From Gammaproteobacteria bacterium (GTDB lineage: Bacteria; Pseudomonadota; Gammaproteobacteria; Pseudomonadales; Azotimanducaceae): DNA of 39,364 nucleotides. Each line of letters begins with the position of its first letter. The stretch's first letter is position 1. The stretch covers positions 1 to 39,364 of the forward strand of contig PBRP01000121.1 of NCBI GenBank assembly GCA_002726655.1, read 5' to 3'. Position numbers and translations under genes: made by a program. Positions 9,279-16,630 of this stretch are shown piece by piece. The notes below the pieces were generated by a model. It did not search any database. It saw nothing but the letters and a program-made list of their open reading frames with translations, and was not told the DNA's origin.

Positions 9279-10197
9279 CTACCTGTTTTCCACCCACCTG
9301 AATCCATCTGTCTGATGATAAAAACCATTTGAAAACGGGACATCCAAGCCGCTTTCAGCCAGCAGGGCTGAGGCTTCTGTCGCATCGATTTCCTGACCCA
9401 GCAGCCTGCGAAACAGCTGCGCTGTCTCCACCATGTTCTGGCTTTGAGGCGATAACCTAAAGGCACTGACGCCCTTAGCCTGCATTCCCTCCAACTCATG
9501 CATAAGGTTCAGGCAGGTATGGGATAAGGTCTGAATGGCCATTGACCGTGAGGAACGGTTCACCTGCCAGCGTACTCAGATTAAGTCCGTCTGGATCCTC
9601 CTCGCATACGAACTGGCAGTTGTCCTTAACCCTGTCGTGGGCTCTGGCATGATAGCACCGGGCAGACAGTGCTAATGGAATACGACCATAAACCTGCACC
9701 TCCAGTGTTACACCAAGCTCCTTTGATTTATCACCAAGCGTATCCATAGCTTCGCCTGGGAGCTCAGGTGGTAAAGTAATATGAGTTGCGCCATTGTGCG
9801 CCAGATGCGACATTGTCCATTCGTTGTACACATTAAGGAAAGGACCAATCGAATGTTTTTTCCCGACTAGATGCTGGAGCGCCGACGCATCGTTAGCTTC
9901 GATCTCGATGCTTTCATCAGCACACATCTTGGCGACAATCTGACGATCATTCCTGATCATCACTTCTGACAATGTTGAATAGACAACATCGATGCCTGCA
10001 GCTGACAGACGCTCGGCTACCTCTTCATAGTGCTGTTCGAAATAGGGAGCTCTCTTTCCACAGATAACTTCTCCAATATAGACTGTGTCGACCTGCACCT
10101 CATCGGCAATTCGGAAATAGAAATCTCGCTTCTGTTCGGCTGGCCAATGAAACAGTATCGGGCCAATGGTGAGCTTTGATGAATAGCTCATCGCCAT
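9279..10197 (-). pseudogene. ubiV: ubiV, U32-family protein of anaerobic ubiquinone synthesis, interrupted by a frameshift
   Basis: UbiV pairs with UbiU in oxygen-independent hydroxylation of the ubiquinone ring and carries a [4Fe-4S] cluster. The first frame (from 10197) matches to GEPFLTVNG, with cysteines in EVICGKR and in CYHARAHDRVKDNCQFVC, the expected ligand pattern. It then runs out of frame, and the homologous protein continues one frame over with IQTLSHTCLNL to the stop at 9279. Dropping one base from GGCC at 9537-9540 restores VNG-IQTLSH and a protein of about 305 residues. All cluster cysteines lie before the break. It may be a real mutation or a sequencing error. The start overlaps the end of ubiU by ten bases. 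Confidence 0.85.
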
Positions 10198-11192
10198 CTC
10201 TTGCCACCGAACGCACCGGAGGTTTCCCTATGGCCTTCAGTCAAGGCGAGCAGACCCGAAAGCTCGGGGTTCTCCCCGGCCATGTATCCATCTACGGCCT
10301 TACGAAACGCGGAAACAACTGCCCTGACATATGCCCGTGAACGCTGGCGCCCTTCAATTTTCAGAGCAGTAACACCCGCCTGCATCAAATCTGGCAGGAG
10401 GCTGGTCAAATTCAGGCTGACCGGTTCTTCGAAGGCATAGTAGGGCTCCTCGCGATGGTCTACCAGATACCTTCCCTTGCAGACCGTGGGGTAACCAGCA
10501 TTCTCACCACAGTTAAAACAATCGACTGTAAAGTCGCCCAGTTTCGTCGTTAAATTCCGGGCCTTGTCTTCTTCGTACTTGACATGGCTGGCAGGTGAAC
10601 AGATGTCGTCCATGTTGGTTGAAACACCGGTAATATAATTTGTAAGGCTGCAACGGCCCTCCGCCATCATACCAATATTGCCGAATATGAAAGCTTCAAT
10701 CTCGCAGGGGATCTCGTCATGGATGGCTTTGATTTCCTTGACCGTAAGGATGCGGGGAAGGACTACTCGCTTGATATTGAATGAATCGCAGTAGTACTGG
10801 ATCGCCTCTGCCGAGGATGCACCGGCCTGCACGGACAGGTGCAAACGCTGATCAGGGTGATTGTGAGATGCGTATTCGGCGACACCAATATCAGCAACGA
10901 TCAATGCATCTACACCAAAGCGAACGCCATCATCTACTGCAATCTTCCACAGGTCAGTCTTACCGCCAGGTGGGAATGTATTAATGGCAAGCAGAACCTT
11001 GGCACCCTTATCATGAGCGTAATCCACACCACCACGCATTTCCGTCGTGGTGAAGTTCAATCCAGAAAAGTTACGAGCATTGGTAGCATTTTGAAAACCG
11101 CAGTAGACTGCATCCGCGCCGGCATCTACAGCAGTCCTCAAGGATGCGGGCGTTCCCGCAGGACATACCAGTTCAGGCTGGATCATGCTCAT
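10188..11192 (-). CDS. ubiU: UbiU, U32 peptidase-like protein of O2-independent ubiquinone biosynthesis
   Basis: UbiU works with UbiV and UbiT to hydroxylate ubiquinone precursors without oxygen. The 334-residue product begins ELVCPAGTPASLRTAVDAGADAVYCG, the hallmark U32 start, and contains FIFGNIGMMAEGRC and a later cysteine group (DICSP, DCFNCGENAGYPTVC) expected to hold a [4Fe-4S] cluster. The frame is open far upstream to 11348, but the family start and AGGGA before the ATG at 11192 fix the start; this overlaps the end of ubiT by 20 bases, typical of translational coupling. Length agrees with the E. coli protein (about 331). Protease activity is not expected. Confidence 0.92.
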   Translation of the reverse strand: MSMIQPELVCPAGTPASLRTAVDAGADAVYCGFQNATNARNFSGLNFTTTEMRGGVDYAHDKGAKVLLAINTFPPGGKTDLWKIAVDDGVRFGVDALIVADIGVAEYASHNHPDQRLHLSVQAGASSAEAIQYYCDSFNIKRVVLPRILTVKEIKAIHDEIPCEIEAFIFGNIGMMAEGRCSLTNYITGVSTNMDDICSPASHVKYEEDKARNLTTKLGDFTVDCFNCGENAGYPTVCKGRYLVDHREEPYYAFEEPVSLNLTSLLPDLMQAGVTALKIEGRQRSRAYVRAVVSAFRKAVDGYMAGENPELSGLLALTEGHRETSGAFGGKRWR

Positions 11193-11703
11193 AGCTTCCC
11201 TGCTGTTCCCCCTTGATACGCCGTACCGCAGCGAGCGCAGCTCGACCGGGGGTCTTGAATATGTCCGCAATGTCATTGGCGATACTGCCCTCAATATCAT
11301 CCAGCGCATTGCGCAGACAGACCACCGCTTCAGTATCACCCTCAACAATCAGGTCGCGGGTGAAAAATAGTGCATCACCATCCAGCTTTCCGTCAACCAT
11401 GTCCAGCAAGGTTAATAATGTGCCCGCTATCCGAGCATCAAAGGGAGGAAGCCGGTTTCGTCGGTAGGCCTTGAGAGAAGGATCATCCGGATTTGGTTGG
11501 AGAAGTAAAACAAATGGCATATTGATTGGATCAATCACAAAGCTCTTGTACTTGTGAACCCCCAGCCGGTTGGTTAGCTCAGGTCGATTATGGGATATGG
11601 TGCGCACTACTTTACTGAGAATCGGCTCTATTACCGGCAACGGCAACGGCGCGAACAGTATCCGGGGCAAATTCTGTATTTTCGACTTTCGTGACGGGTT
11701 CAT
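11173..11703 (-). CDS. ubiT: UbiT, SCP2-domain ubiquinone biosynthesis accessory factor
   Basis: Small SCP2 (sterol-carrier-like) protein thought to bind ubiquinone intermediates and deliver them to UbiU-UbiV and the later enzymes. The 176-residue product has the family signature in its second half, DARIAGTLLTLLDMVDGKLDGDALFFTRDLIVEGDTE, which parallels the E. coli UbiT region ending LFFQRRLVIEGDTE. First gene of a minus-strand ubiT-ubiU-ubiV unit with overlapping ends. No clear Shine-Dalgarno precedes the ATG at 11703, so the start is a little uncertain. An FNR-type box lies 56 bases upstream, which fits expression under low oxygen. Confidence 0.88.
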   Translation of the reverse strand: MNPSRKSKIQNLPRILFAPLPLPVIEPILSKVVRTISHNRPELTNRLGVHKYKSFVIDPINMPFVLLLQPNPDDPSLKAYRRNRLPPFDARIAGTLLTLLDMVDGKLDGDALFFTRDLIVEGDTEAVVCLRNALDDIEGSIANDIADIFKTPGRAALAAVRRIKGEQQGSYEHDPA

Positions 11704-11758
11704 GGGGAGGTCTTATACTACTATTGTGACAGGTTAGCCTTAATCCATGTTCTACCCG

Positions 11759-11772
11759 TTGACACAGATCAA
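11759..11772 (-). promoter_or_regulatory. FNR/Anr-type binding site upstream of ubiTUV
   Basis: On the minus strand the site reads TTGATCTGTGTCAA, which matches the FNR consensus TTGAT-N4-ATCAA at nine of ten fixed positions. It lies upstream of ubiT, the first gene of a pathway that works without oxygen. A TAGTAT at 11715-11720 (minus strand) could be a -10 box. Activation by FNR is inference from the match and the context. Confidence 0.7.
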
Positions 11773-11808
11773 TATTCGCTTTGGCTAGTACCTTATACTC
11801 CGTTGTGA

Positions 11809-12195
11809 CTACTTTTTCCTCTTACCCGTTTGTTTGATACGCGCGGTCGGGATCCACATTTTCTGCTGACCAGCCCCTTCTTTCAGCTCAAACTGAGAGT
11901 ACTTCTGATCACCGGGCATCATCACTGTTCTGACGATATCTACCTGTTTGGCTGCATAGCTTCGAATCTTGATGCATTTCCCCTGCTCGATAAGGGCGTA
12001 CTGTACGGCAGGCTCTGCTGCAGCCAGCAACAGTTGCAGGTCGTTGCACACCAGCCCGGAGACCTTGCCCGACTTTGGGCCTTCAAGGCTGTCCAGCGAA
12101 CCGCCACAAGCGGTACAGGCGATAACTATAAGGCCGACCGCGAATTTGCTAACTTGTTTGATGAGTGATCTCCTTGAGTTGATGGTTACCGGCAT
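11809..12195 (-). CDS. small predicted lipoprotein, unknown function
   Basis: About 128 residues with a basic N-terminus (INSRRSLIKQVSK), a hydrophobic stretch FAVGLIVIA and a lipobox ending at Cys27 (VIAC); a second possible site is Cys30. It should be anchored to a membrane by its lipid. The mature part has one Cys pair (VCNDL and GKCIKI) that could form a disulfide, and a very basic C-terminus (KQTGKRKK). The ATG at 12195 has AGGA close upstream and is preferred over the in-frame ATG at 12237, which would place extra residues before the signal. I do not recognise a family. It stands upstream of ubiT on the same strand, 105 bases away. Confidence 0.65.
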   Translation of the reverse strand: MPVTINSRRSLIKQVSKFAVGLIVIACTACGGSLDSLEGPKSGKVSGLVCNDLQLLLAAAEPAVQYALIEQGKCIKIRSYAAKQVDIVRTVMMPGDQKYSQFELKEGAGQQKMWIPTARIKQTGKRKK

Positions 12196-12365
12196 GTGAT
12201 CCTGATGGCAGTTTATGAGCTGGCAGACCCAGCGCATACCTCCGATAGCAAAGAATATCTGTTATATTCCCAGCCGTCACTTAAGTAAATGGATCAGAAC
12301 TCGACGCTTTGACCACTAATGGGACACAGCACCACGGGTCCAAAAACACTCCAACGGGAGTCATC

Positions 12366-12773
12366 ATGAGTATCAACATTATAAAAGATTCTATCGACCT
12401 CGGGATCATCACAACTAACCCCGAACCCATGCTTCGCTTCTATCGCGATACACTGGGGCTTAAGCCTGGCGGGGATATGGAAATACCCGGTGGTGGTCAA
12501 ATGATTCGGCTTCTGTGCGGTACAACGGTGGTCAAACTTGTAGTGAATGGGCAGCCACCTGAACAACCAGCCGTGCCAGGCGGCATTGCCGGTGCTGCTG
12601 GCTATCGATACTGGACTATCACCGTCGACAACCTGCAGGAATCGGTGCAGGAATGTCGTGACGCTGGATACAATATTGCCATGGAACCGCAAGAGATCAG
12701 GGAGGGCGTGACCTTTACTGTGATCGAAGATCCCGATGGGAACTGGGTAGAATTGTTAGAAATGGCGGAGTAA
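12366..12773 (+). CDS. VOC (glyoxalase/dioxygenase fold) family protein
   Basis: A 135-residue single-module VOC protein. The pattern fits: SIDLGIITTNPEPMLRFYRDTLGL at the start, a central strand MIRLLCGTTVVKLVV, and the closing FTVIEDPDGNWVELLEMAE with the usual glutamate metal ligand. In place of the frequent N-terminal histidine there is Asp/Leu (SIDLGI), so metal use is uncertain. GGGAG lies just before the ATG at 12366; an upstream in-frame start is less likely. It is a single gene with no clear partner. Glyoxalase, epimerase or dioxygenase roles are all possible. Confidence 0.85.
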   Translation: MSINIIKDSIDLGIITTNPEPMLRFYRDTLGLKPGGDMEIPGGGQMIRLLCGTTVVKLVVNGQPPEQPAVPGGIAGAAGYRYWTITVDNLQESVQECRDAGYNIAMEPQEIREGVTFTVIEDPDGNWVELLEMAE

Positions 12774-12946
12774 GCCGGACCCTTAGCCCCCAGAATCAGA
12801 GGGGCAAACTGACAATCGACAAATAACTGTGACTTATTGTGACCTCTAGTTATTCCTCCCCTTCACGCCAATATTGACCCTTCAATGAAAAGGTGATCTA
12901 TTCATCTTGATCCTTTTCAGCCCGTACTATTCATAAAAACCAGTTT

Positions 12947-13846
12947 ATGTCCGTACCAAATAAACCGATTACAACCCATCATCCATATTCACTGGAAACC
13001 CTGCTTTTGCCGCTCCTGCGACGCCCTAGGGTCGCTCAATTTGTTAAGTGGTCTGTATATTCGGCCCTACTTGTTAACTTTGGCGTCTATGTCTTCGACG
13101 ACTCGCAGATGTATCAGGCTTCACTTTCCAGCGACGCTCCCCTCGATTCAATCCTTGAGACCTTTGCAGACACGATTGATATGGCTGCATGGGTAGGACT
13201 GGTCATTCTCCTGGAGCTCGAAACCTACATACTGTCGGATGAGACGCTTGAGGGCTGGTCAGGCACAATAGTCCAGCTTTTTCGTGGTGTCTGTTATGTA
13301 TTGATTTGCTACGCCGCCTATGGATTTACGGCCGGTGCACTCGAGAATTTTGACATTACACCGATACCTGAGGTCACTAGCCTTTGCGATGTGGCAGCCG
13401 ATGGGCGCTACCTGCAAATGAATATCGTAGACTTTGAAGATATCACGCCAAGCAACTGCGACAGTCTGAGTCCTGACAATGAGTTTTTCCAGATCGGCGA
13501 GAACGTCTCCCTGATCGGAAAGAGCGCGCTGCCACATGTGCAGAATATGGGCTGGGTCGATATTTCTAACGCCTTCGTCTGGATCCTTGTCGCCCTCTTG
13601 ATAGAACTGGAGGTCGCTTTGCAGAGTGCGGACAAATTTGGCTCCCGTACTCTTTCATGGGTTCGTAGCATCAAGACAATTTTCTACGGTCTGCTGTTTG
13701 TTAATGCTGGAATCTGGGCCGCGACCGGCTATCCAATCTATGCCTGGGATGCCATGTTGTGGATTGTCGGATTCTGGGCAATTGAATTGAATTTGGCAGA
13801 ATGGGAAGAAGAAAGGATGCAAGAATTGAACGCGCCCCCAACATGA
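12947..13846 (+). CDS. multi-pass membrane protein of unknown function
   Basis: A 299-residue protein with five or so hydrophobic segments: around FVKWSVYSALLVNFGVYVF, MAAWVGLVILLELETYI, LFRGVCYVLICYAAYGF, AFVWILVALLIELEVAL, and a C-terminal pair near IFYGLLFVNAGIWAATGYPIY and AMLWIVGFWAIELNL. Acidic residues recur within the helices in the pattern LLELE, LIELE, AIELN, so the three helices look like internal repeats. A soluble loop of about 75 residues with two cysteines lies between the third and fourth segments. I do not recognise the family. Its stop is 20 bases from the end of the convergent GcvT-family gene. Confidence 0.7.
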   Translation: MSVPNKPITTHHPYSLETLLLPLLRRPRVAQFVKWSVYSALLVNFGVYVFDDSQMYQASLSSDAPLDSILETFADTIDMAAWVGLVILLELETYILSDETLEGWSGTIVQLFRGVCYVLICYAAYGFTAGALENFDITPIPEVTSLCDVAADGRYLQMNIVDFEDITPSNCDSLSPDNEFFQIGENVSLIGKSALPHVQNMGWVDISNAFVWILVALLIELEVALQSADKFGSRTLSWVRSIKTIFYGLLFVNAGIWAATGYPIYAWDAMLWIVGFWAIELNLAEWEEERMQELNAPPT

Positions 13847-13866
13847 ACCGCAGCCTTGTCTGGTAG

Positions 13867-16311
13867 CTAAGCCCGGATCCGACTGTTGCTCGGGTCATAC
13901 ATGGGGCGAAGTGAAGCAGTAGCAGGGACACGAACCCCGGCAACTTCGATTTCGTACTGGCCTGATTTAACAAAACCTGCATTAACCCCATCTTCGTGAT
14001 TCACGTAGCCAAGGCCAACAGCTGCACCCAGCGTATGCCCATACATCCCTGAAGCAATGTAGCCAACAATCTGATTGTCTCTCCAGATGGGTTCATTGTG
14101 ATAGAGCAGGGGCTCTGGATTATTGAGCAGGAACTGTACCAGTCTTTTTTTGACACCAGCCTCGCGTTGCCGTAGCAAAGCATCACGACCAATAAATCCA
14201 CCCGCCTTGTCGAAGGCCACAGCGAAACCCAATCCAGCCTCAAGTGGTGTATCTTCATCAGTAATGTCGTGACCCCAGTGACGATAGGCTTTTTCGATTC
14301 GCAGGGAATTCATCGCATGCATGCCCACCAGTTTGAGCCCATCTTCCTTTCCGGCCTCCATCAGGGTGTCGTACACGTGCAATGCAAACTCCGTAGGGAT
14401 ATGCAGCTCCCACCCAAGTTCTCCCACATAGGTTACACGCATGGCACGTACCATCGCGTAGCCGATTTCGATTTCCTGAAAATGACCAAATGGGAAAGCG
14501 TCATTGCCTAAATCCGCGGTACTTACCTTATTAATTAGGCTGCGTGAATTGGGACCCATCACGCCGAGTACGGCGGATGCGGATGTCACATCGCTCAAGG
14601 TTACTGCTTGCCCATCAATGTGGCGACGAATCCAATGAAAATCACGGGTTTGAGAAGTCGCAGAAGTAATGACCATAAACTGATCTTCGGCAATTCGGCC
14701 TGCCGTCAGATCTGATTCGATACCACCATGGTCATTGAGCCATTGGGTATAAACAAGGCGACCAATATCAACGTCCAGGTCATTGGCACAAAGTTGACCC
14801 AGTAACTTTGCCGCATCCTTGCCCTGGACCAGAAATTTAGCAAACGATGTCTGATCTAACATGCCAACATTGTCGCGAATCGCACGGTGCTCAGCAGCAG
14901 AATGCTCAAACCAGTTCTGCCTGAACCAGGAATACTGATACTCGGGGCTTTCACCCTTGGGGGCATACCAGTTGGGTCGCTCCCAGCCAACAACCTCGCC
15001 GAAGCAGGCATTTTGTGCTGCAAGTCTGTCATGGAAGGGTGATTGTCTGACGCCTCTTGAGGTCGCAAACTGTCGATAGGGCCAGTGCATGGCATACAGT
15101 AGCCCCAGGCCCTCAGTTACCCGGTCTTGCAGGTAGCGGCGGTTATTCTGGAAGGCGATATTACGACGCGTATCCACTTCCCAGAGATCAGCAGGCGGAT
15201 GACCGTCACGCATCCACTCACTGAGCACTTTACCAACCCCACCGGCTGACTGAATACCAATGGAGTTAAAGCCGGAAGCGACAAATAAATTATCCAGTTC
15301 CGCAGACTCTCCAAGATGATAGCGATCATCCGGCGTGAAGCTCTCCGGGCCGCAAAAGAATTTCTGTATACCTGCATTTTCAAGTGCTGGCATTCTCTTT
15401 ATTGCCTTCTCAAGCACTGGCTCGAAATGATCAAAGCTCCCATCCAGTTCATCGAAGCAGAAGTCCTCCGGGATACCGTCACCACCCCATGGTTTGGCTA
15501 TCGGCTCAAAGGCACCCAGCAGGATCTTGCCTGTATCTTCTTTGTAATAGGCGCAGGCATCATAATCTCTAAAAACCGGCAGGTTCGGCTCCACCCCGGC
15601 GAAGGGTTCGGTGATCAGGTAGAAATGTTCGCAGGCATGCTGAGGTACAACCACACCTACATCCAGGGCCAGTTCGCGCGACCACATGCCTGCACAAAGT
15701 ACAACCTGATCGGCAACGATGGCCCCCTCTTCAGTCTGAACCCCCGTCGCCCGAGCACCATCATGGATAATGCGGGTTACCTTGACGTCTTCAAAGACAC
15801 GCGCGCCACCATTTCTCGCCCCACGGGTGAGCGCCTGGGTCACGTCAATGGGATTGATCTGTCCGTCTGAGGCAATCCAGGTACCACCGATTACATCATC
15901 CGTGTTGATTAGCGGATAAAGTTCTCCGACTTCAGCCGTTGATATCACGTCGACATCAAGCCCGAAAACCTGGGCCATTGATGCATTCCGTTTCAATTCT
16001 TCAAACCGTTCCCGGTTCGTCGCGATAGTGACAGAGCCGTTTTGTTTAAACCCCGTGGCCTGGCCTGTTTCTTCTTCTATGTGGGTATATAGTTCAGCCG
16101 TGTATTTGGCCAGTTTGGTCATATTCTGGCTTGGCCGTAGCTGGCCTACCAGCCCTGCCGCATGCCAGGTGGTACCGGAAGTGAGCTTCTTTCGCTCAAG
16201 CAGAACCACGTCCTGCCAGCCCATCTTTGTCAGGTGATAAGCAATAGAGCAACCGATGATGCCCCCGCCAACTATGACGACACGGGCCTGGGTGGGTAGC
16301 GAAGCGGCCAT
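13867..16311 (-). CDS. FAD-dependent oxidoreductase/GcvT fusion, dimethylglycine or sarcosine dehydrogenase type
   Basis: An 814-residue flavoprotein of the DMGDH/SARDH family, which oxidises N-methyl groups of amino acids and passes the one-carbon unit to tetrahydrofolate. The N-terminus has the FAD motif RVVIVGGGIIGCSIAYHL and then SGTTWHAAGLV, in which the histidine is the covalent FAD site in characterised relatives. A DAO domain is followed by a linker, then GCV_T and its C-terminal domain (about residues 430-814). GGAGA sits before the ATG at 16311. It lies head to head with the trimethylamine-dehydrogenase-like gene, which suggests a shared methylated-amine pathway. The precise substrate is not decidable here. 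Confidence 0.9.
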   Translation of the reverse strand: MAASLPTQARVVIVGGGIIGCSIAYHLTKMGWQDVVLLERKKLTSGTTWHAAGLVGQLRPSQNMTKLAKYTAELYTHIEEETGQATGFKQNGSVTIATNRERFEELKRNASMAQVFGLDVDVISTAEVGELYPLINTDDVIGGTWIASDGQINPIDVTQALTRGARNGGARVFEDVKVTRIIHDGARATGVQTEEGAIVADQVVLCAGMWSRELALDVGVVVPQHACEHFYLITEPFAGVEPNLPVFRDYDACAYYKEDTGKILLGAFEPIAKPWGGDGIPEDFCFDELDGSFDHFEPVLEKAIKRMPALENAGIQKFFCGPESFTPDDRYHLGESAELDNLFVASGFNSIGIQSAGGVGKVLSEWMRDGHPPADLWEVDTRRNIAFQNNRRYLQDRVTEGLGLLYAMHWPYRQFATSRGVRQSPFHDRLAAQNACFGEVVGWERPNWYAPKGESPEYQYSWFRQNWFEHSAAEHRAIRDNVGMLDQTSFAKFLVQGKDAAKLLGQLCANDLDVDIGRLVYTQWLNDHGGIESDLTAGRIAEDQFMVITSATSQTRDFHWIRRHIDGQAVTLSDVTSASAVLGVMGPNSRSLINKVSTADLGNDAFPFGHFQEIEIGYAMVRAMRVTYVGELGWELHIPTEFALHVYDTLMEAGKEDGLKLVGMHAMNSLRIEKAYRHWGHDITDEDTPLEAGLGFAVAFDKAGGFIGRDALLRQREAGVKKRLVQFLLNNPEPLLYHNEPIWRDNQIVGYIASGMYGHTLGAAVGLGYVNHEDGVNAGFVKSGQYEIEVAGVRVPATASLRPMYDPSNSRIRA

Positions 16312-16371
16312 CAGCTGTCTCCTCTGAGTTTCACACGAGCAAGGAGCCTCGCTATTTCCTTTGTATTTAGC

Positions 16372-16572
16372 TCACACCTTTTCGACCTCGTCATCATCAG
16401 TCCCCCATTCGCGCCAATCCTGCGGCCAAGATGAATGAATGTTAACCTCAAAACCACCGCCCCCATAGGGCTGAATAGACCAGGTTCCTCCCGTGGAAGT
16501 ACCGCCGCCTGCTGTCCAGCCCCCACCTTCCCTATAGGGCGTGTTGATAGCAAATGCCGGGATGAGCGATTC
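16372..16572 (-). other. start-less open frame with protein-like composition
   Basis: Between the two divergent flavoprotein genes the minus strand has 67 open codons without ATG, GTG or TTG. The translation has a Gly-rich part (REGGGWTAGGGTSTGGTW) and an ordered end (SSWPQDWREWGTDDDEVEKV) before TGA at 16372-16374. The Trp-rich, acidic end looks coding rather than random. It may be the tail of a lost or frameshifted gene upstream of the GcvT-family gene. I do not recognise it, and chance is not excluded. Confidence 0.3.
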
Positions 16573-16630
16573 TCATCATGATCACTACACTCGTCATATT
16601 CTTTTATTGTACTCAGGAGAAGCATCCGCG

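Noticed and set aside
10839-11216. Plus-strand frame opposite ubiU
   Set aside because: Antisense shadow of a conserved gene.
11193-11348. N-terminal extension of UbiU to 11348
   Set aside because: The extra 52 residues lie inside ubiT in another frame and have no similarity to the family start; the ATG at 11192 has a ribosome site.
12774-12946. Terminator after the VOC gene (GCCCC/GGGGC near 12787)
   Set aside because: The stem is short, the loop is long and no T-run follows.
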